From contig CANEVO010000051.1 of NCBI GenBank assembly GCA_947442255.1, positions 1-29,530 on the forward strand: a DNA stretch of 29,530 nt. Direction: 5' to 3'. This stretch comes from Opitutia bacterium (GTDB lineage: Bacteria > Verrucomicrobiota > Verrucomicrobiae > Opitutales > Opitutaceae). A program made the position numbers and the translations under genes. Positions within the stretch are counted from its first letter, which is position 1. Every line of letters starts with the position of its first letter. The notes beneath the pieces are model-generated. The model was not told the origin of the DNA. It saw only the letters and a list, made by a program, of their open reading frames with translations, and did no database searches. Shown piece after piece: positions 14,919-22,781 of this stretch.

Positions 14919-15027
14919 CGGCTCGGCCAATGGCATCCGCAGAGATCGCAGATGGACGCAGATGAATTCCTCCGCCTCTGCGTCAATTTGCGCCAGATGC
15001 GGATGGCTCAACCCCGGCTCGGCCAAT
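14919..15027. repeat. Folded repeat element flanked by a 13-bp direct repeat
   Basis: The 13-mer CGGCTCGGCCAAT occurs at 14919-14931 and again at 15015-15027. Between the copies lies a segment of about 83 bp that begins with CATCCGCAGAG and ends near TGCGGATG (14998-15005), giving inverted ends CATCCGCA/TGCGGATG and an inner pair CGCAGAG/CTCTGCG. Inside, GCAGATG-like words repeat. The arrangement looks like a small non-coding mobile or REP-type element. It occupies the gap between the metal ATPase and IMPase-family genes (14769-15036), where I see no gene. Confidence 0.6.
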
Positions 15028-15036
15028 CCGGATGGA

Positions 15037-15834
15037 CTAGAGCTGCATGAGGCGGCGCAGCTCAGCGACCATGACGGGACTGCCCGCGGCATAGACGATG
15101 CGGCCCATCTTCAGGTCGAACTGCCGCAGCGGCAGTTGCGGTCCGTTGAGGAAATGGACTTCGCCGCCGGCCGCCCGCACGAGCGGGATGGCGGCCGCGA
15201 GATCCCAGATCTTCACGTTGAAATCCACGCACCCATCCAGGATTCCCGCCGCGACGTAGGCCAGGTGCAGCGTGGCGCTGCCGAGTCCGCGAATCTTGAA
15301 CTTGGAAATCACGCCACTGGCGTTCGGTACCAGGGTCTTCTCAAAGGGGCTGTGGAAACCGACCAGTGTTTCACGCGTGAACGCCGCGGTGCTGACGTGC
15401 ATCGCCTTGTCGCCATCGAAGGCCCCGAAGCCCGGCCCCCCGTGCATCAGGGTGCGCCGGCTGAGATCGTAGACGACCCCATAGATCGGCTCCCCACCCT
15501 CGCAGAGCGCGAGGCTGATGGCACAGTGCGGAATCCCGAGCGCGAAGTTGTTCGTGCCATCGATCGGATCGAGGACCCATGAAAAGCGAGCGTGCACCGG
15601 GATGGGCGCGTCGGCCCCGCTCAGTTCCTCGCTGAAGAATTGGTCCGCGGGAAACTCCGCCGAGAGCGCCGCCACGATACCCTCCGAGATGGCGATGTCG
15701 GCGGCGGTCACCCGGCTTTCATCCGCCTTCCACTTGCTTTCCACGCGCCCAAATTCGCGATGCAACCGGTCGGTTTGGGCGAGCACGGCACGCTTGGCAG
15801 CGGCGATGCGGTTCTGAACGTCAGGTGAGGACAT
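15037..15834 (-). CDS. Inositol-monophosphatase-family phosphatase
   Basis: The 265-residue product is a metal-dependent sugar-phosphate phosphatase of the IMPase superfamily. Metal ligands are visible: the SEEL glutamate (E69 or E70), DPIDGTNNF (D89, D92 and backbone) and WDLAAAIPLVRAAGG (D211). The first segment (VTAADIAISEGIV) matches the usual T-x-x-D start of the family. Substrates could be inositol phosphate, histidinol phosphate, PAP or fructose-1,6-bisphosphate; the sequence alone does not decide between them. The ATG at 15834 gives a typical N-terminus. It is the last gene of the dinB-FmdB-IMPase run, 59 bp after the FmdB-like gene. The likely location is the cytoplasm. Confidence 0.88.
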   Translation of the reverse strand: MSSPDVQNRIAAAKRAVLAQTDRLHREFGRVESKWKADESRVTAADIAISEGIVAALSAEFPADQFFSEELSGADAPIPVHARFSWVLDPIDGTNNFALGIPHCAISLALCEGGEPIYGVVYDLSRRTLMHGGPGFGAFDGDKAMHVSTAAFTRETLVGFHSPFEKTLVPNASGVISKFKIRGLGSATLHLAYVAAGILDGCVDFNVKIWDLAAAIPLVRAAGGEVHFLNGPQLPLRQFDLKMGRIVYAAGSPVMVAELRRLMQL

Positions 15835-15893
15835 GCGACGGCAAGCTAGGTTGAAGACGTGAATTTCCAAGCGCGGAACTGCCGGCCGCCCGC

Positions 15894-16442
15894 TTACTCG
15901 TAGTCGTACAACTTCGGGTCCCGGCGCGGCGTCGGTCGCCGGGCGCGAAACCGGTGGCGCGGTTCCTTCGCCGTCGCCTCGGGCGCCAGGTCCTCCCCCA
16001 TTCCGCTTCCGGACGGGTCGCCGGCTTCGCTCCCTTGGCCCAATTGCTCCTCGATCGACTCCGGATCCGCGCCTTCTTCGAGCTTGCGCACGACCTCTTC
16101 CATTTCGCCATCGATTTTCTCGCCGGTCAGTTCGGACATCTGGCGCATCATCCGGGCCATCGCCTTGGGATCGTTCTCATCGACGCCGGAGCATTCCTTT
16201 TCCATCGTGCCCATCGCCGCCTCCATCCGGGCATCCCCGCTCGCATCGGCCGCGTCCGGCACGGCGGCGGATTCCGGTTCGTTTTTCCCGCCCGAAGCGA
16301 TCGCGAACGTCGAAATCATCCGCTCCAGGCGATACCTGGAGTGGTCCGGACACCGCGGAATCGTCCGTCCTTGGGCCAGCGTCTTGGCGTAGAACTGGTA
16401 GACCGTGTGATTATCCGGGCAGTAATACTCGTAGATCGGCAT
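15894..16442 (-). CDS. FmdB-like putative zinc-ribbon protein
   Basis: This 182-residue protein begins MPIYEYYCPDNHTVYQFY, the recognisable opening of FmdB/CxxC_CxxC_SSSS regulatory-type zinc ribbons. The second knuckle is RTIPRCPDHSRYRLERMIS. The usual CxxC pairs are replaced by C8-x3-H12 and C31-x2-H34, so zinc could still be bound by two Cys and two His. After residue about 50 the chain is acidic and low in complexity, with a methionine-rich helical stretch (ENDPKAMARMMRQMSELTGE) and a basic end (HRFRARRPTPRRDPK). It lies 16 bp after dinB and 59 bp before the phosphatase gene, an obvious operon. The function is unknown; family members are often annotated as regulators without proof. Confidence 0.75.
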   Translation of the reverse strand: MPIYEYYCPDNHTVYQFYAKTLAQGRTIPRCPDHSRYRLERMISTFAIASGGKNEPESAAVPDAADASGDARMEAAMGTMEKECSGVDENDPKAMARMMRQMSELTGEKIDGEMEEVVRKLEEGADPESIEEQLGQGSEAGDPSGSGMGEDLAPEATAKEPRHRFRARRPTPRRDPKLYDYE

Positions 16443-16458
16443 GACGGATGGATCGGAA

Positions 16459-17643
16459 CTAGGCCCCCGGTCGTTTCCTGGCAAGCTGGTGACCATGGCG
16501 AACGACGGCATCGCCCGTGCGTTCATTGAGTCGATCGACGACGGCCGCAAGCCGGCGGCGCTTCTCCTCGGTCTGCGCAAACATCTCCAACTGCCGCCCG
16601 TCGTCATCCACATTGGAAAAGCGGACGCTAATCAGACGCAGCGGGCGGCGCTGCTGCCAGGCAGCGCGCAGCAACAGCGCAATGAGCGGATAGAACGGCG
16701 CCTCGAGATCCGTGGCCTCGGCCAGGCTGCGCCCATGCGACTCTTGCGCAAAGTCCGGATAGCGCACCTTGACCGTGAGGGTTCGAACCCGTTTTCCGTC
16801 GCCGCGGATCTTCGACATCAACTCATCCACCATCCGCTTCGCGATCCGCTCGACTTCCGCGAAGTCCGCAATGTCCGTCCCGAACGTCTCCTGCTGCGAG
16901 TAGCTCTTGGCGTCGTCGTGCCCGGTCTCGACCGGCCGCGCATCGATGCCCTGCGCGGTGGCGCGCATCTCCGCCCAGCCGTCGCCGAAAATCATCCGGA
17001 GTTCGCGCTCGGAGCGGCCCACGATCTCGCCGATTCGCTTCAGCCCGTGTTGCGTCACCAGAGTGGCCTCGGTCTTCGGACCAATTCCGGGCAGCTTACC
17101 AATCGGCAGCGGCGCCAAAAACGCCTCTTCCGTGCCCGGCTCCACCACCACGAAACCGCGGGGCTTGCGCAGCTTCGACGCGATCTGCGACACGAGCTTG
17201 TTCGCCGCCAGGCCGAACGAGACGGGAATCTGCAACTCGTCCCAGAGCCGCGTTTGCAGGTGCCGCAGTCGCTCCGCCACCTCGCGGCTCGTCCCAAACC
17301 CGCAGGGCCCGAGTTCGAGATAGCCCTCATCGATCGAGTTGCGCTGCACCAGCGGCGTGATCGTCTCGCAGAGTTCGAACATCCGATGCGAGACCTTGCC
17401 ATACAGTCCGGACGTGGGCGGCAGCATGATTAGATCCGGACACACCTTCAGCGCCCGCTGGGTCGGCATGGGCGTGTAGACCCCGCACGCCCGCGCCTCG
17501 TAACTGGCCGAGGAAATGATGCCGCGCTCGCGCCCGCCCACGGCGCACTTCGTCCCGCGCAACTCCGGCCGGAGCGCCAGTTCGCAGGAGACAAAGAACG
17601 CGTCCGCGTCGAGATGGGCGATGGTGGGAATGACCGGTGACAC
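16459..17643 (-). CDS. dinB: DNA polymerase IV (Y-family translesion polymerase)
   Basis: The 394-residue product is a Y-family polymerase for error-prone bypass of DNA lesions. The catalytic Asp in HLDADAFFVSCE (D12) and the acidic pair in NSIDEGYLEL (D105, E106) are present. KLPGIGPKT is the helix-hairpin-helix, and SYSQQETFG opens the little-finger domain. A QLEMF clamp-binding motif sits at about 351-355, so the protein should dock on the beta clamp. I chose the GTG at 17643 (MSPVIPTIAHLDAD) because a good GGAG lies five bases upstream, one of the few clear Shine-Dalgarno sites in the window; the frame stays open to 17751. It leads the dinB-FmdB-IMPase run. A palindrome about 75 bp upstream could be a damage-response operator. 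Confidence 0.93.
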   Translation of the reverse strand: MSPVIPTIAHLDADAFFVSCELALRPELRGTKCAVGGRERGIISSASYEARACGVYTPMPTQRALKVCPDLIMLPPTSGLYGKVSHRMFELCETITPLVQRNSIDEGYLELGPCGFGTSREVAERLRHLQTRLWDELQIPVSFGLAANKLVSQIASKLRKPRGFVVVEPGTEEAFLAPLPIGKLPGIGPKTEATLVTQHGLKRIGEIVGRSERELRMIFGDGWAEMRATAQGIDARPVETGHDDAKSYSQQETFGTDIADFAEVERIAKRMVDELMSKIRGDGKRVRTLTVKVRYPDFAQESHGRSLAEATDLEAPFYPLIALLLRAAWQQRRPLRLISVRFSNVDDDGRQLEMFAQTEEKRRRLAAVVDRLNERTGDAVVRHGHQLARKRPGA

Positions 17644-17716
17644 CAGTGCTCCACGTTTGGGCCGCCCGGCACCGGGGGCGAAGGAAATTCGCATCCTTTG
17701 CTTGGAGACGGACAGA

Positions 17717-17734
17717 AATTTCCCGGCGGAAATT
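17717..17734. promoter_or_regulatory. Candidate operator upstream of dinB
   Basis: A perfect inverted repeat, AATTTCC-CGGC-GGAAATT (7 + 4 + 7), is centred about 83 bp before the dinB GTG. A second, shorter inverted repeat (GCGAA-5 nt-TTCGC, 17678-17692) lies between it and the gene. The half-site spacing resembles that of LexA-like repressors, but the sequence is not the known E. coli or Gram-positive box. It could equally serve the plus-strand mini-ORF or yebC. Confidence 0.4.
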
Positions 17735-17802
17735 AGGGCTGCTAAACCCACCTCGCGCGATTGCTTGACGACGGTCTTTCTTCCCCACCCCGGCCGCTGT
17801 CC

Positions 17803-17880
17803 ATGATCCTGATCGCGATTTTTTCCGTCATTATCCTGCTAATGTGCTGGCTGTGTTATCACGGGGAGAAGAATAGTTGA
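17803..17880 (+). CDS. Putative 25-residue membrane mini-protein
   Basis: An ATG-to-TGA frame encodes 25 residues, starting MILIAIFSVIILLMCWLCY and ending HGEKNS. It is one unbroken hydrophobic helix with a short polar tail, the pattern of known single-pass small membrane proteins. It lies 49 bp upstream of yebC on the same strand and could share its transcript, or be a leader peptide. There is no evident ribosome-binding site, and the hydrophobic run may be chance. The call rests on the amino-acid pattern alone. Confidence 0.35.
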   Translation: MILIAIFSVIILLMCWLCYHGEKNS

Positions 17881-17929
17881 GGCCGTAATTCGGCATTGCC
17901 GAGGCGCATCGCCTTCTCACTCTCGCGTC

Positions 17930-18661
17930 ATGGGACGTCAATGGCTCCACGCGAAACGCGCGATCGTTAACCTCAAGAAAGGGCAGACGGTCGGCAAGCT
18001 GGTGAAGGAAATCACCGTCGCCGCCAAGCTGGGCGGTGCCGACCTCGAGGCGAATGCGCGACTCCACGCCGCGGTCGAAAAAGCCAAGAAAGCCAGCGTC
18101 ACCCGCGACGTGATTCAGCGGGCAATCAACAAGGGCGCCGGGATTGGCGACGACAAACTCGTGCTCGAGCACGTCGTGTACGAGGGCTACGCTCCTCATA
18201 AGGTACCCGTGATCGTCGAGGTCATGACCGACAATCACAACCGCAGCGCCGGCGAGATCCGGCTGCTGTTCAAGAAGGGCCATCTCGGCGGCGGCAACAG
18301 CAATAAGTTTCTCTTCGATCACGTCGGCATTGTCGAAGCGCACCACGCGGACCCGGCCTCGGACCTCGAGGCCGCGGCGATTGAGGCGGGCGCGAACGAG
18401 TTTGAAATTCTCACCCACGAGCAGAACGACGAACTGCCCGAGGGCCACGCCGCCGCACGCTTCCTGACGGATCGGACCGCGGTCCATGCCGCCGCCACCT
18501 GGCTCAAGCAGCACGGCTGGAGTGTCATCACCGCGGAACTCGGTTACGTCGCCAAGACCTACCCCGCCCTCGACGACAACGGGCGGGCCGAGGTCGGCGA
18601 GTTTCTTCAGGCGATCGAGGATAACGACGATGTGCAGCGCGTTTGGGCCGCGGTGAAGTGA
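17930..18661 (+). CDS. yebC: YebC/PmpR (TACO1) family protein
   Basis: The 243-residue product spans the whole YebC family. The opening MGRQWLHAKRAIVNLKKG resembles the E. coli YeeN variant (MGRKW) more than the common MAGHSKW start. It is followed by the helical hinge KASVTRDVIQRAINKG, the YEGYAPHKVPVIVEVMTDN block, and the acidic C-terminal FLQAIEDNDDVQRVWAAV. Members bind DNA as transcription factors or, as shown for TACO1 and some bacterial homologues, act on translating ribosomes at polyproline stretches. Which applies here cannot be told. Start and length are normal. It converges with the decayed secreted-protein gene; its stop is only 7 bp from the end of that gene's remnant. Confidence 0.92.
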   Translation: MGRQWLHAKRAIVNLKKGQTVGKLVKEITVAAKLGGADLEANARLHAAVEKAKKASVTRDVIQRAINKGAGIGDDKLVLEHVVYEGYAPHKVPVIVEVMTDNHNRSAGEIRLLFKKGHLGGGNSNKFLFDHVGIVEAHHADPASDLEAAAIEAGANEFEILTHEQNDELPEGHAAARFLTDRTAVHAAATWLKQHGWSVITAELGYVAKTYPALDDNGRAEVGEFLQAIEDNDDVQRVWAAVK

Positions 18662-18667
18662 GCGGCC

Positions 18668-18793
18668 TCACGGGCCCAGCTTGCGGTAGGCCTCGACGGG
18701 CACTTGGAATTCGGTGGTCCCGACGTTCCTGATAATGATATTCGATTTTTAGTTCACCAGCACCCGCTGCGGGCCGCGCGGGCCGTTGACCTA
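18668..18793 (-). pseudogene. Severed C-terminus of the adjacent secreted-protein gene
   Basis: Reading on in the same frame after the TAG at 18791-18793 gives VNGPRGPQRVLVN, then TAA (18749-18751), then a segment containing NVGTTEFQVPVEAY, then TGA at 18668-18670. The translated pieces have the beta-strand and polar composition of a normal C-terminal domain, and the frame is unbroken apart from the two stops. I infer that the parent gene once ended at 18668 and has lost this end through two nonsense changes. Confidence 0.6.
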
Positions 18794-19588
18794 GAGCACC
18801 CCCTGCAGAACCAGCAGGTAGCTGGTGATCGCGCTGTCCTGCAACGGGAGCCGGAAGTAGCCGCGCGCCAGTTCCGGCGTGATGTCCTTCTGGCTGTCCC
18901 GCACGAGCAGGAGCCGCGCCCCGGCGTCGTCCAGGGTACCCGTCACCTCGTCGCCCTCCGCGTGCAGGTCCACGTAGCTACCGACGATGATGGCGAGTTC
19001 CTGATGGGGCGGACTGACTCCGAACTGGGCGTTGGAATAGCCCGTGCGCGAGTCGGTGGGCGCCGTTGAGTGCGCCGGCGCGGACGGCGACCAGGGAGAC
19101 GCGGGGTCGCTGCCGAAAGGATCTCCGAGGAGACCGTGGAGCGACGAAGTCCCCGCGCCGATCCGCGTGCCCGGGAGGTCCGGAAACGGAAGCTCGGCGT
19201 CGGTGACCACCTCATACGCCGGCAGGTCCCGTACCTTTTCCCGGCCCCGACGGGTCCGAATAACCCCGCCGGCATTACCGCGAAAGATCGCCTCGAGATT
19301 GATGCCGGCTTCGCGCCCCATGCGGCGGGCGACCCAGTCAATCATGGGCAATCGAACCAAGCTCCATCCCTGGCGACGATTTTTACCGTCGATGGCGTAA
19401 GCTTGGACGTCATCCGCGACCGTGACGGTCCAGCTGTAATTGGGCTGTTCGGCGAGTTCCAACGCCGCGACCAGCGCATCCTCCGTGGGACTCCCGAAGC
19501 TCGGGACCGTCGCCCACGCCACCAGCCCTGCTAGCATCGACCAACGTCCCTGCGTCAGATTGAATATTCGCACGCCGCCGACAGTCAT
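18791..19588 (-). CDS. Secreted hypothetical protein, probably truncated
   Basis: The open frame gives 265 residues. A basic N-terminus and hydrophobic core (RWSMLAGLVAWATVPSFGS) form a likely signal peptide. The mature start, EDALVAALELAEQPNYSWTV, resembles a group of exported hypothetical proteins I associate with Verrucomicrobia, but I know no function for them. A proline- and serine-rich linker (DPASPWSPSAPAHSTAPTDS) splits the protein into an N-terminal mixed domain and a C-terminal domain that starts EGDEVTGTLDDAGARLLLV. That second domain breaks off at a TAG, and its apparent continuation lies beyond (18668-18790). It is probably a pseudogene, or a protein missing its last 40 or so residues. 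It converges with yebC. Confidence 0.55.
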   Translation of the reverse strand: MTVGGVRIFNLTQGRWSMLAGLVAWATVPSFGSPTEDALVAALELAEQPNYSWTVTVADDVQAYAIDGKNRRQGWSLVRLPMIDWVARRMGREAGINLEAIFRGNAGGVIRTRRGREKVRDLPAYEVVTDAELPFPDLPGTRIGAGTSSLHGLLGDPFGSDPASPWSPSAPAHSTAPTDSRTGYSNAQFGVSPPHQELAIIVGSYVDLHAEGDEVTGTLDDAGARLLLVRDSQKDITPELARGYFRLPLQDSAITSYLLVLQGVL

Positions 19589-19896
19589 GACGCTCGCTGC
19601 ACTTAATCCTAAGCGAAATTACCGGAAAGACCAAGGGTACGCCGGGGACGGCGAGGAAGCGAGGGCTGGCCACGTTCCCAATCAGCGTGGGCGCCGATAC
19701 CCCGTAGCACCGCGTCACGTCTACCGCCCGCTTAAGGGCTGAGCGGCCACTTCCCGGGAGCAGGAAAATGAAAATGGCGCTGCTGATCCGCCCACGCCGT
19801 TTTAGGCCCGCGTTGTCCGGCTCTGCGGCGCCGCGATCAGATTAACGTCCCGAAAGCAACGACCACCGGTTCGGAGCACTGGCGCTGAAATAGCCC
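19589..19896. other. Gap upstream of the secreted-protein gene
   Basis: These 308 bases lie between the 5' end of the secreted-protein gene and the terminator of the TonB receptor. A 25-codon plus-strand frame starting near 19768 is preceded by a purine-rich stretch, but its arginine-rich product looks like chance. Nothing else is recognisable. Confidence 0.4.
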
Positions 19897-19935
19897 AAAA
19901 AAACCACAGCCCGGCGCCGGCATTCCGGCGGGGGC
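19897..19935 (-). terminator. Rho-independent terminator of the TonB receptor
   Basis: On the minus strand, a hairpin with the core CGCCGG-AATG-CCGGCG, extended by GCCC/GGGC, is followed by TGTGG and then seven T residues (19897-19903 on the plus strand). It begins about 35 bp after the receptor stop. Confidence 0.75.
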
Positions 19936-19970
19936 CATGGGTTTGGTGGGAGTGGGATGACCCGTGCCGG

Positions 19971-22181
19971 TTAGAACGTGTAGTCGACGCTGAACTTCAC
20001 GTTGAAGGCCTGGCCGGGAACGATAACGTTCACGCTGCGCACGGAATAAATATATTTCGTGTCGAGCAGGTTATCGATGTTGAGCCCGTAGTTGATCCGC
20101 TGGTTGTAGCGATAACTGAGGTTGGCGTTGACGAGCGTGCGGCCCGGGACCCAGCCGAACCAGACCTGGTTGGCGTTGTCGGTGATTGCGCGCTTGCCTT
20201 GGTAATTGGCGCCAAGGCCGACGTTAAAGCCCTTCAAACCGCCTTCCGTGAAGCGATAGAGGCCGAAGAGGCTCGCGCTCTTTTCCGAGGTGTTGTTGAC
20301 CGGGATGGATTCCGTGATGATCGTGCCCGTGTAAGGCTGGGTAAAGGTCGCCGCGGCCGGCCCGAGGATGGACTCCGCGTTGTACAACGAGAAAGAACCC
20401 ATGAGGAATAAATTCCGGTTCACTTCGTAATTCAGGTCGCCGTCAAACCCGCGGGATTTCACGCCCGGGATGAGGACGAGCGGGTTGAGCGGATTTTGCG
20501 GCGAGGACGGCACGGTGTTGTTCTGCTGCTGCACGTCGAAATAGGAGACATTGACGGTCAGCTTTTTGTTGAAAAGCGAGGTCTTGAGGCCGACCTCGTT
20601 CTGCTTGCCCTGCTTGGGCGGGAGCGGGACGCCAATCACGCCGTTGACGGTGCCGACACCATTCAACGCATAATTTTCGTTGTATCCCGCGAACAGATTC
20701 ACGCCGTCGGTAATCTTGTAGACGAGGCCGTACTGCTTGAGGTTCTTGAAGACGATATATTCCGGGGTAGTCACAACCTTCGTCAGGCCGTTGGTCGTCG
20801 AACCAGTCGCGCGGGTGCGGGTTGCGCCATAGGAGAGGAGCAGGCGATCGTTGAACAGCTTCAGGGTCTCGAGGACATAGACGCGGGAAAGCGTACTCGA
20901 ATTCTGGCTCCAGCCACTCTTGGTGGCGTAGTTCACGACGACCGTGGGATCGGTTTTCACGAACGGATTCCACGGTGACGAGGTGCCGGCGTAATTGATC
21001 TGGGCGGACGGCGAGTCACGGAGCTCGCCTCCGACGAGCAGGCTGTGATTCGCGGCGCCGGTCTTGAAATTGAAATTCAGGTCCGACTGGATGTCGCGGT
21101 AGCGATTCGTGGAATCGTCAGCGGTCGTCGTGCGGGGATAGGCACCGCCGGTGTAATTGGCCGGCGTGGTGGCCGCATTCCAAGCGCGACCGCCGTCATT
21201 CCACGTGTTGGCGAGCGACTCGAGTCGATCGGCGCGATCGTACGCGTTCATGCCGGCGATGCGCAGGGCCACATGCTCGTTGAGGCGCGAGGTATAGTTG
21301 ATCCAGACGCGCTTTACGCGGTCATGGCGCCAGTTGTACGGGGCATCCTCCGACGTGGAACGCGTGTACGGCACGTCGAACATCTTTCCCGTGCGCGGGT
21401 CGAACATCAGACCGTTGTAGGAGGGCCACGCCGTTTCGATCAGCATCATCTTCAGCTCCACCTTCGTGTCCGGGGTGAACTGATAGCTTAGCGACGGCAT
21501 GAACATATTACGATGCATGTAAGTGCTGTCGTAATACCCGTCCGAATATTGGATACCGGTGACGAAGCGGTAGAGGAACTTGGCGTCCTTCGTGATCGCG
21601 CCGGTCGTATCGATAGAGAAGTGGTTCGCGTCGAAGGAGCCGAGTTGCAGGCGCAGCGTCGTCTGGCGGGTGGCGAGCGGGCTCTTGGTGATCTTATTGA
21701 CGATGCCGCCCGGCGAACCGTCGGCGGCGAGAAATATGGTGGAGGGCCCCTTGATTACTTCGAGGCGATCATAGATGGACGAGTCCACCGCCGTCGCCAT
21801 GGGCGGCGCGAAGCCGTCGGTGTAATCACCGTCCCCCGAGAAACCGCGAATGTTATTGCGGCCGGACGTCCAGTTCAGTGAGCCATTCTGCGCGCCACCG
21901 ACGTAGTTCAGGATATCGGAAATCATGAACGGGTTGACGGCCTTGAGGAAGCCGCTGTTGAGCACCTGCACGGACTGCGGTAGATCGGAGGTGTCGACCG
22001 CGATGCGGGTTGAACTCAGGGCGGACTTGCCGACATAGCCGGTGTCCTTTTCCGAGGAGATGGAGAACGCGGGCAATTCCACGATCTCTTCCTTGGGGGC
22101 AGCAGCGGGAGTTTGACTGAACAGAGACGCGCTCGTGGTGAGCGCGGCAAGGAACTGTACTATCGAGTAGCGAGTTTTCAT
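19971..22181 (-). CDS. TonB-dependent receptor, siderophore type
   Basis: This 736-residue outer-membrane protein imports a scarce nutrient using TonB energy. The signal peptide is MKTRYSIVQFLAALTTSASL. A linker with ELPAFSISSEKDTGYVG follows, then the plug: DLPQSVQVLNSGFLKAV, NNIRGFSGDGDYTDGFAPP and LEVIKGPSTIFLAADGSPGG are the characteristic plug blocks of siderophore (FhuA/FpvA-like) receptors. The rest is a 22-strand-type barrel rich in aromatic and Asn residues, ending in the outer-membrane signature FSVDYTF with a terminal Phe. The ATG at 22181 is chosen because it starts the signal peptide; an upstream in-frame ATG at 22253 would add a non-signal extension. It has its own terminator. 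No TonB, periplasmic binding protein or regulator is adjacent, so the ligand (ferric siderophore or other) is inferred from family only. Confidence 0.93.
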   Translation of the reverse strand: MKTRYSIVQFLAALTTSASLFSQTPAAAPKEEIVELPAFSISSEKDTGYVGKSALSSTRIAVDTSDLPQSVQVLNSGFLKAVNPFMISDILNYVGGAQNGSLNWTSGRNNIRGFSGDGDYTDGFAPPMATAVDSSIYDRLEVIKGPSTIFLAADGSPGGIVNKITKSPLATRQTTLRLQLGSFDANHFSIDTTGAITKDAKFLYRFVTGIQYSDGYYDSTYMHRNMFMPSLSYQFTPDTKVELKMMLIETAWPSYNGLMFDPRTGKMFDVPYTRSTSEDAPYNWRHDRVKRVWINYTSRLNEHVALRIAGMNAYDRADRLESLANTWNDGGRAWNAATTPANYTGGAYPRTTTADDSTNRYRDIQSDLNFNFKTGAANHSLLVGGELRDSPSAQINYAGTSSPWNPFVKTDPTVVVNYATKSGWSQNSSTLSRVYVLETLKLFNDRLLLSYGATRTRATGSTTNGLTKVVTTPEYIVFKNLKQYGLVYKITDGVNLFAGYNENYALNGVGTVNGVIGVPLPPKQGKQNEVGLKTSLFNKKLTVNVSYFDVQQQNNTVPSSPQNPLNPLVLIPGVKSRGFDGDLNYEVNRNLFLMGSFSLYNAESILGPAAATFTQPYTGTIITESIPVNNTSEKSASLFGLYRFTEGGLKGFNVGLGANYQGKRAITDNANQVWFGWVPGRTLVNANLSYRYNQRINYGLNIDNLLDTKYIYSVRSVNVIVPGQAFNVKFSVDYTF

Positions 22182-22781
22182 AATTTTACTAGATAATAAC
22201 GACTTGAATGACTTAGGGTTTTCTACGCATCGTTCGAATAAACAAGAATTCAAGCGGCGGCCGGTGTTGCGTGTAGACGAAACGCGCGAGGACGGGTCGC
22301 TGGATGCGTCCGCCGGGTGATGGGGCCAGCTTTCCCCGAACTTTCCCGCAATTGTAGGTCCTCGGTAGGAGTGTTAGTAAAGGAGCCTGTTGTGGGGCGC
22401 TGTCCCGATGGGGCAAGGCCGGAGGTCGACATGAGTCGAGCGTAATCCACAGTTCACGGGACGTCAAAAGCTGGCACGGTCAAACGGCAGCCGTGTATTG
22501 TATTTAATATTAAAGTCTTCGATGACGCGCCGGAAGTGGTATTGCCTATACGACGCACCAGATTTTCAGCGGGTTTCGGCTGCTTTCAGCTTGCTCCAAT
22601 CGACAACTCAGCCCGCGATTACCTCGACAGACAAACCGCCAAACGTCGGCTTCCCGTGTGTAGATTTTTTCCTAAAATGGGGCAGCGCACCACCGCGCGG
22701 TGGCGTGAGCACACCACCGGTCCGAATTGGGTCGTGGGTGTCAGAAGCGTTGCCGGGCAGCGAGCCCCCCAAACAAGTGTT
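22182..22781. other. 600-bp gap between uvrA and the TonB receptor
   Basis: I see no supportable gene. The 80 bases next to the receptor start are AT-rich (AGATAATAACG and neighbours) and probably contain its promoter. A second AT-rich spot at about 22497-22515 (TTGTATTTAATATTAAAG) could be another promoter. The open frames here have the composition of chance ORFs. I looked for a cobalamin-type riboswitch core and did not find one. Confidence 0.45.

Noticed and set aside
16441..17433. Plus-strand frame opposite dinB
   Set aside because: Arginine- and leucine-rich shadow of a Y-family polymerase gene.
19768..19845. 25-codon plus-strand frame with a purine-rich lead
   Set aside because: The product is arginine-rich without hydrophobic or domain pattern, unlike the mini-ORF before yebC.
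22213..22467. Minus-strand 84-codon frame in the gap upstream of the TonB receptor
   Set aside because: No domain and a chance-like composition; it overlaps the 5' region and probable promoter of the receptor.
22182..22500. Cobalamin riboswitch in front of the TonB receptor
   Set aside because: No recognisable conserved B12-box core on the minus strand.
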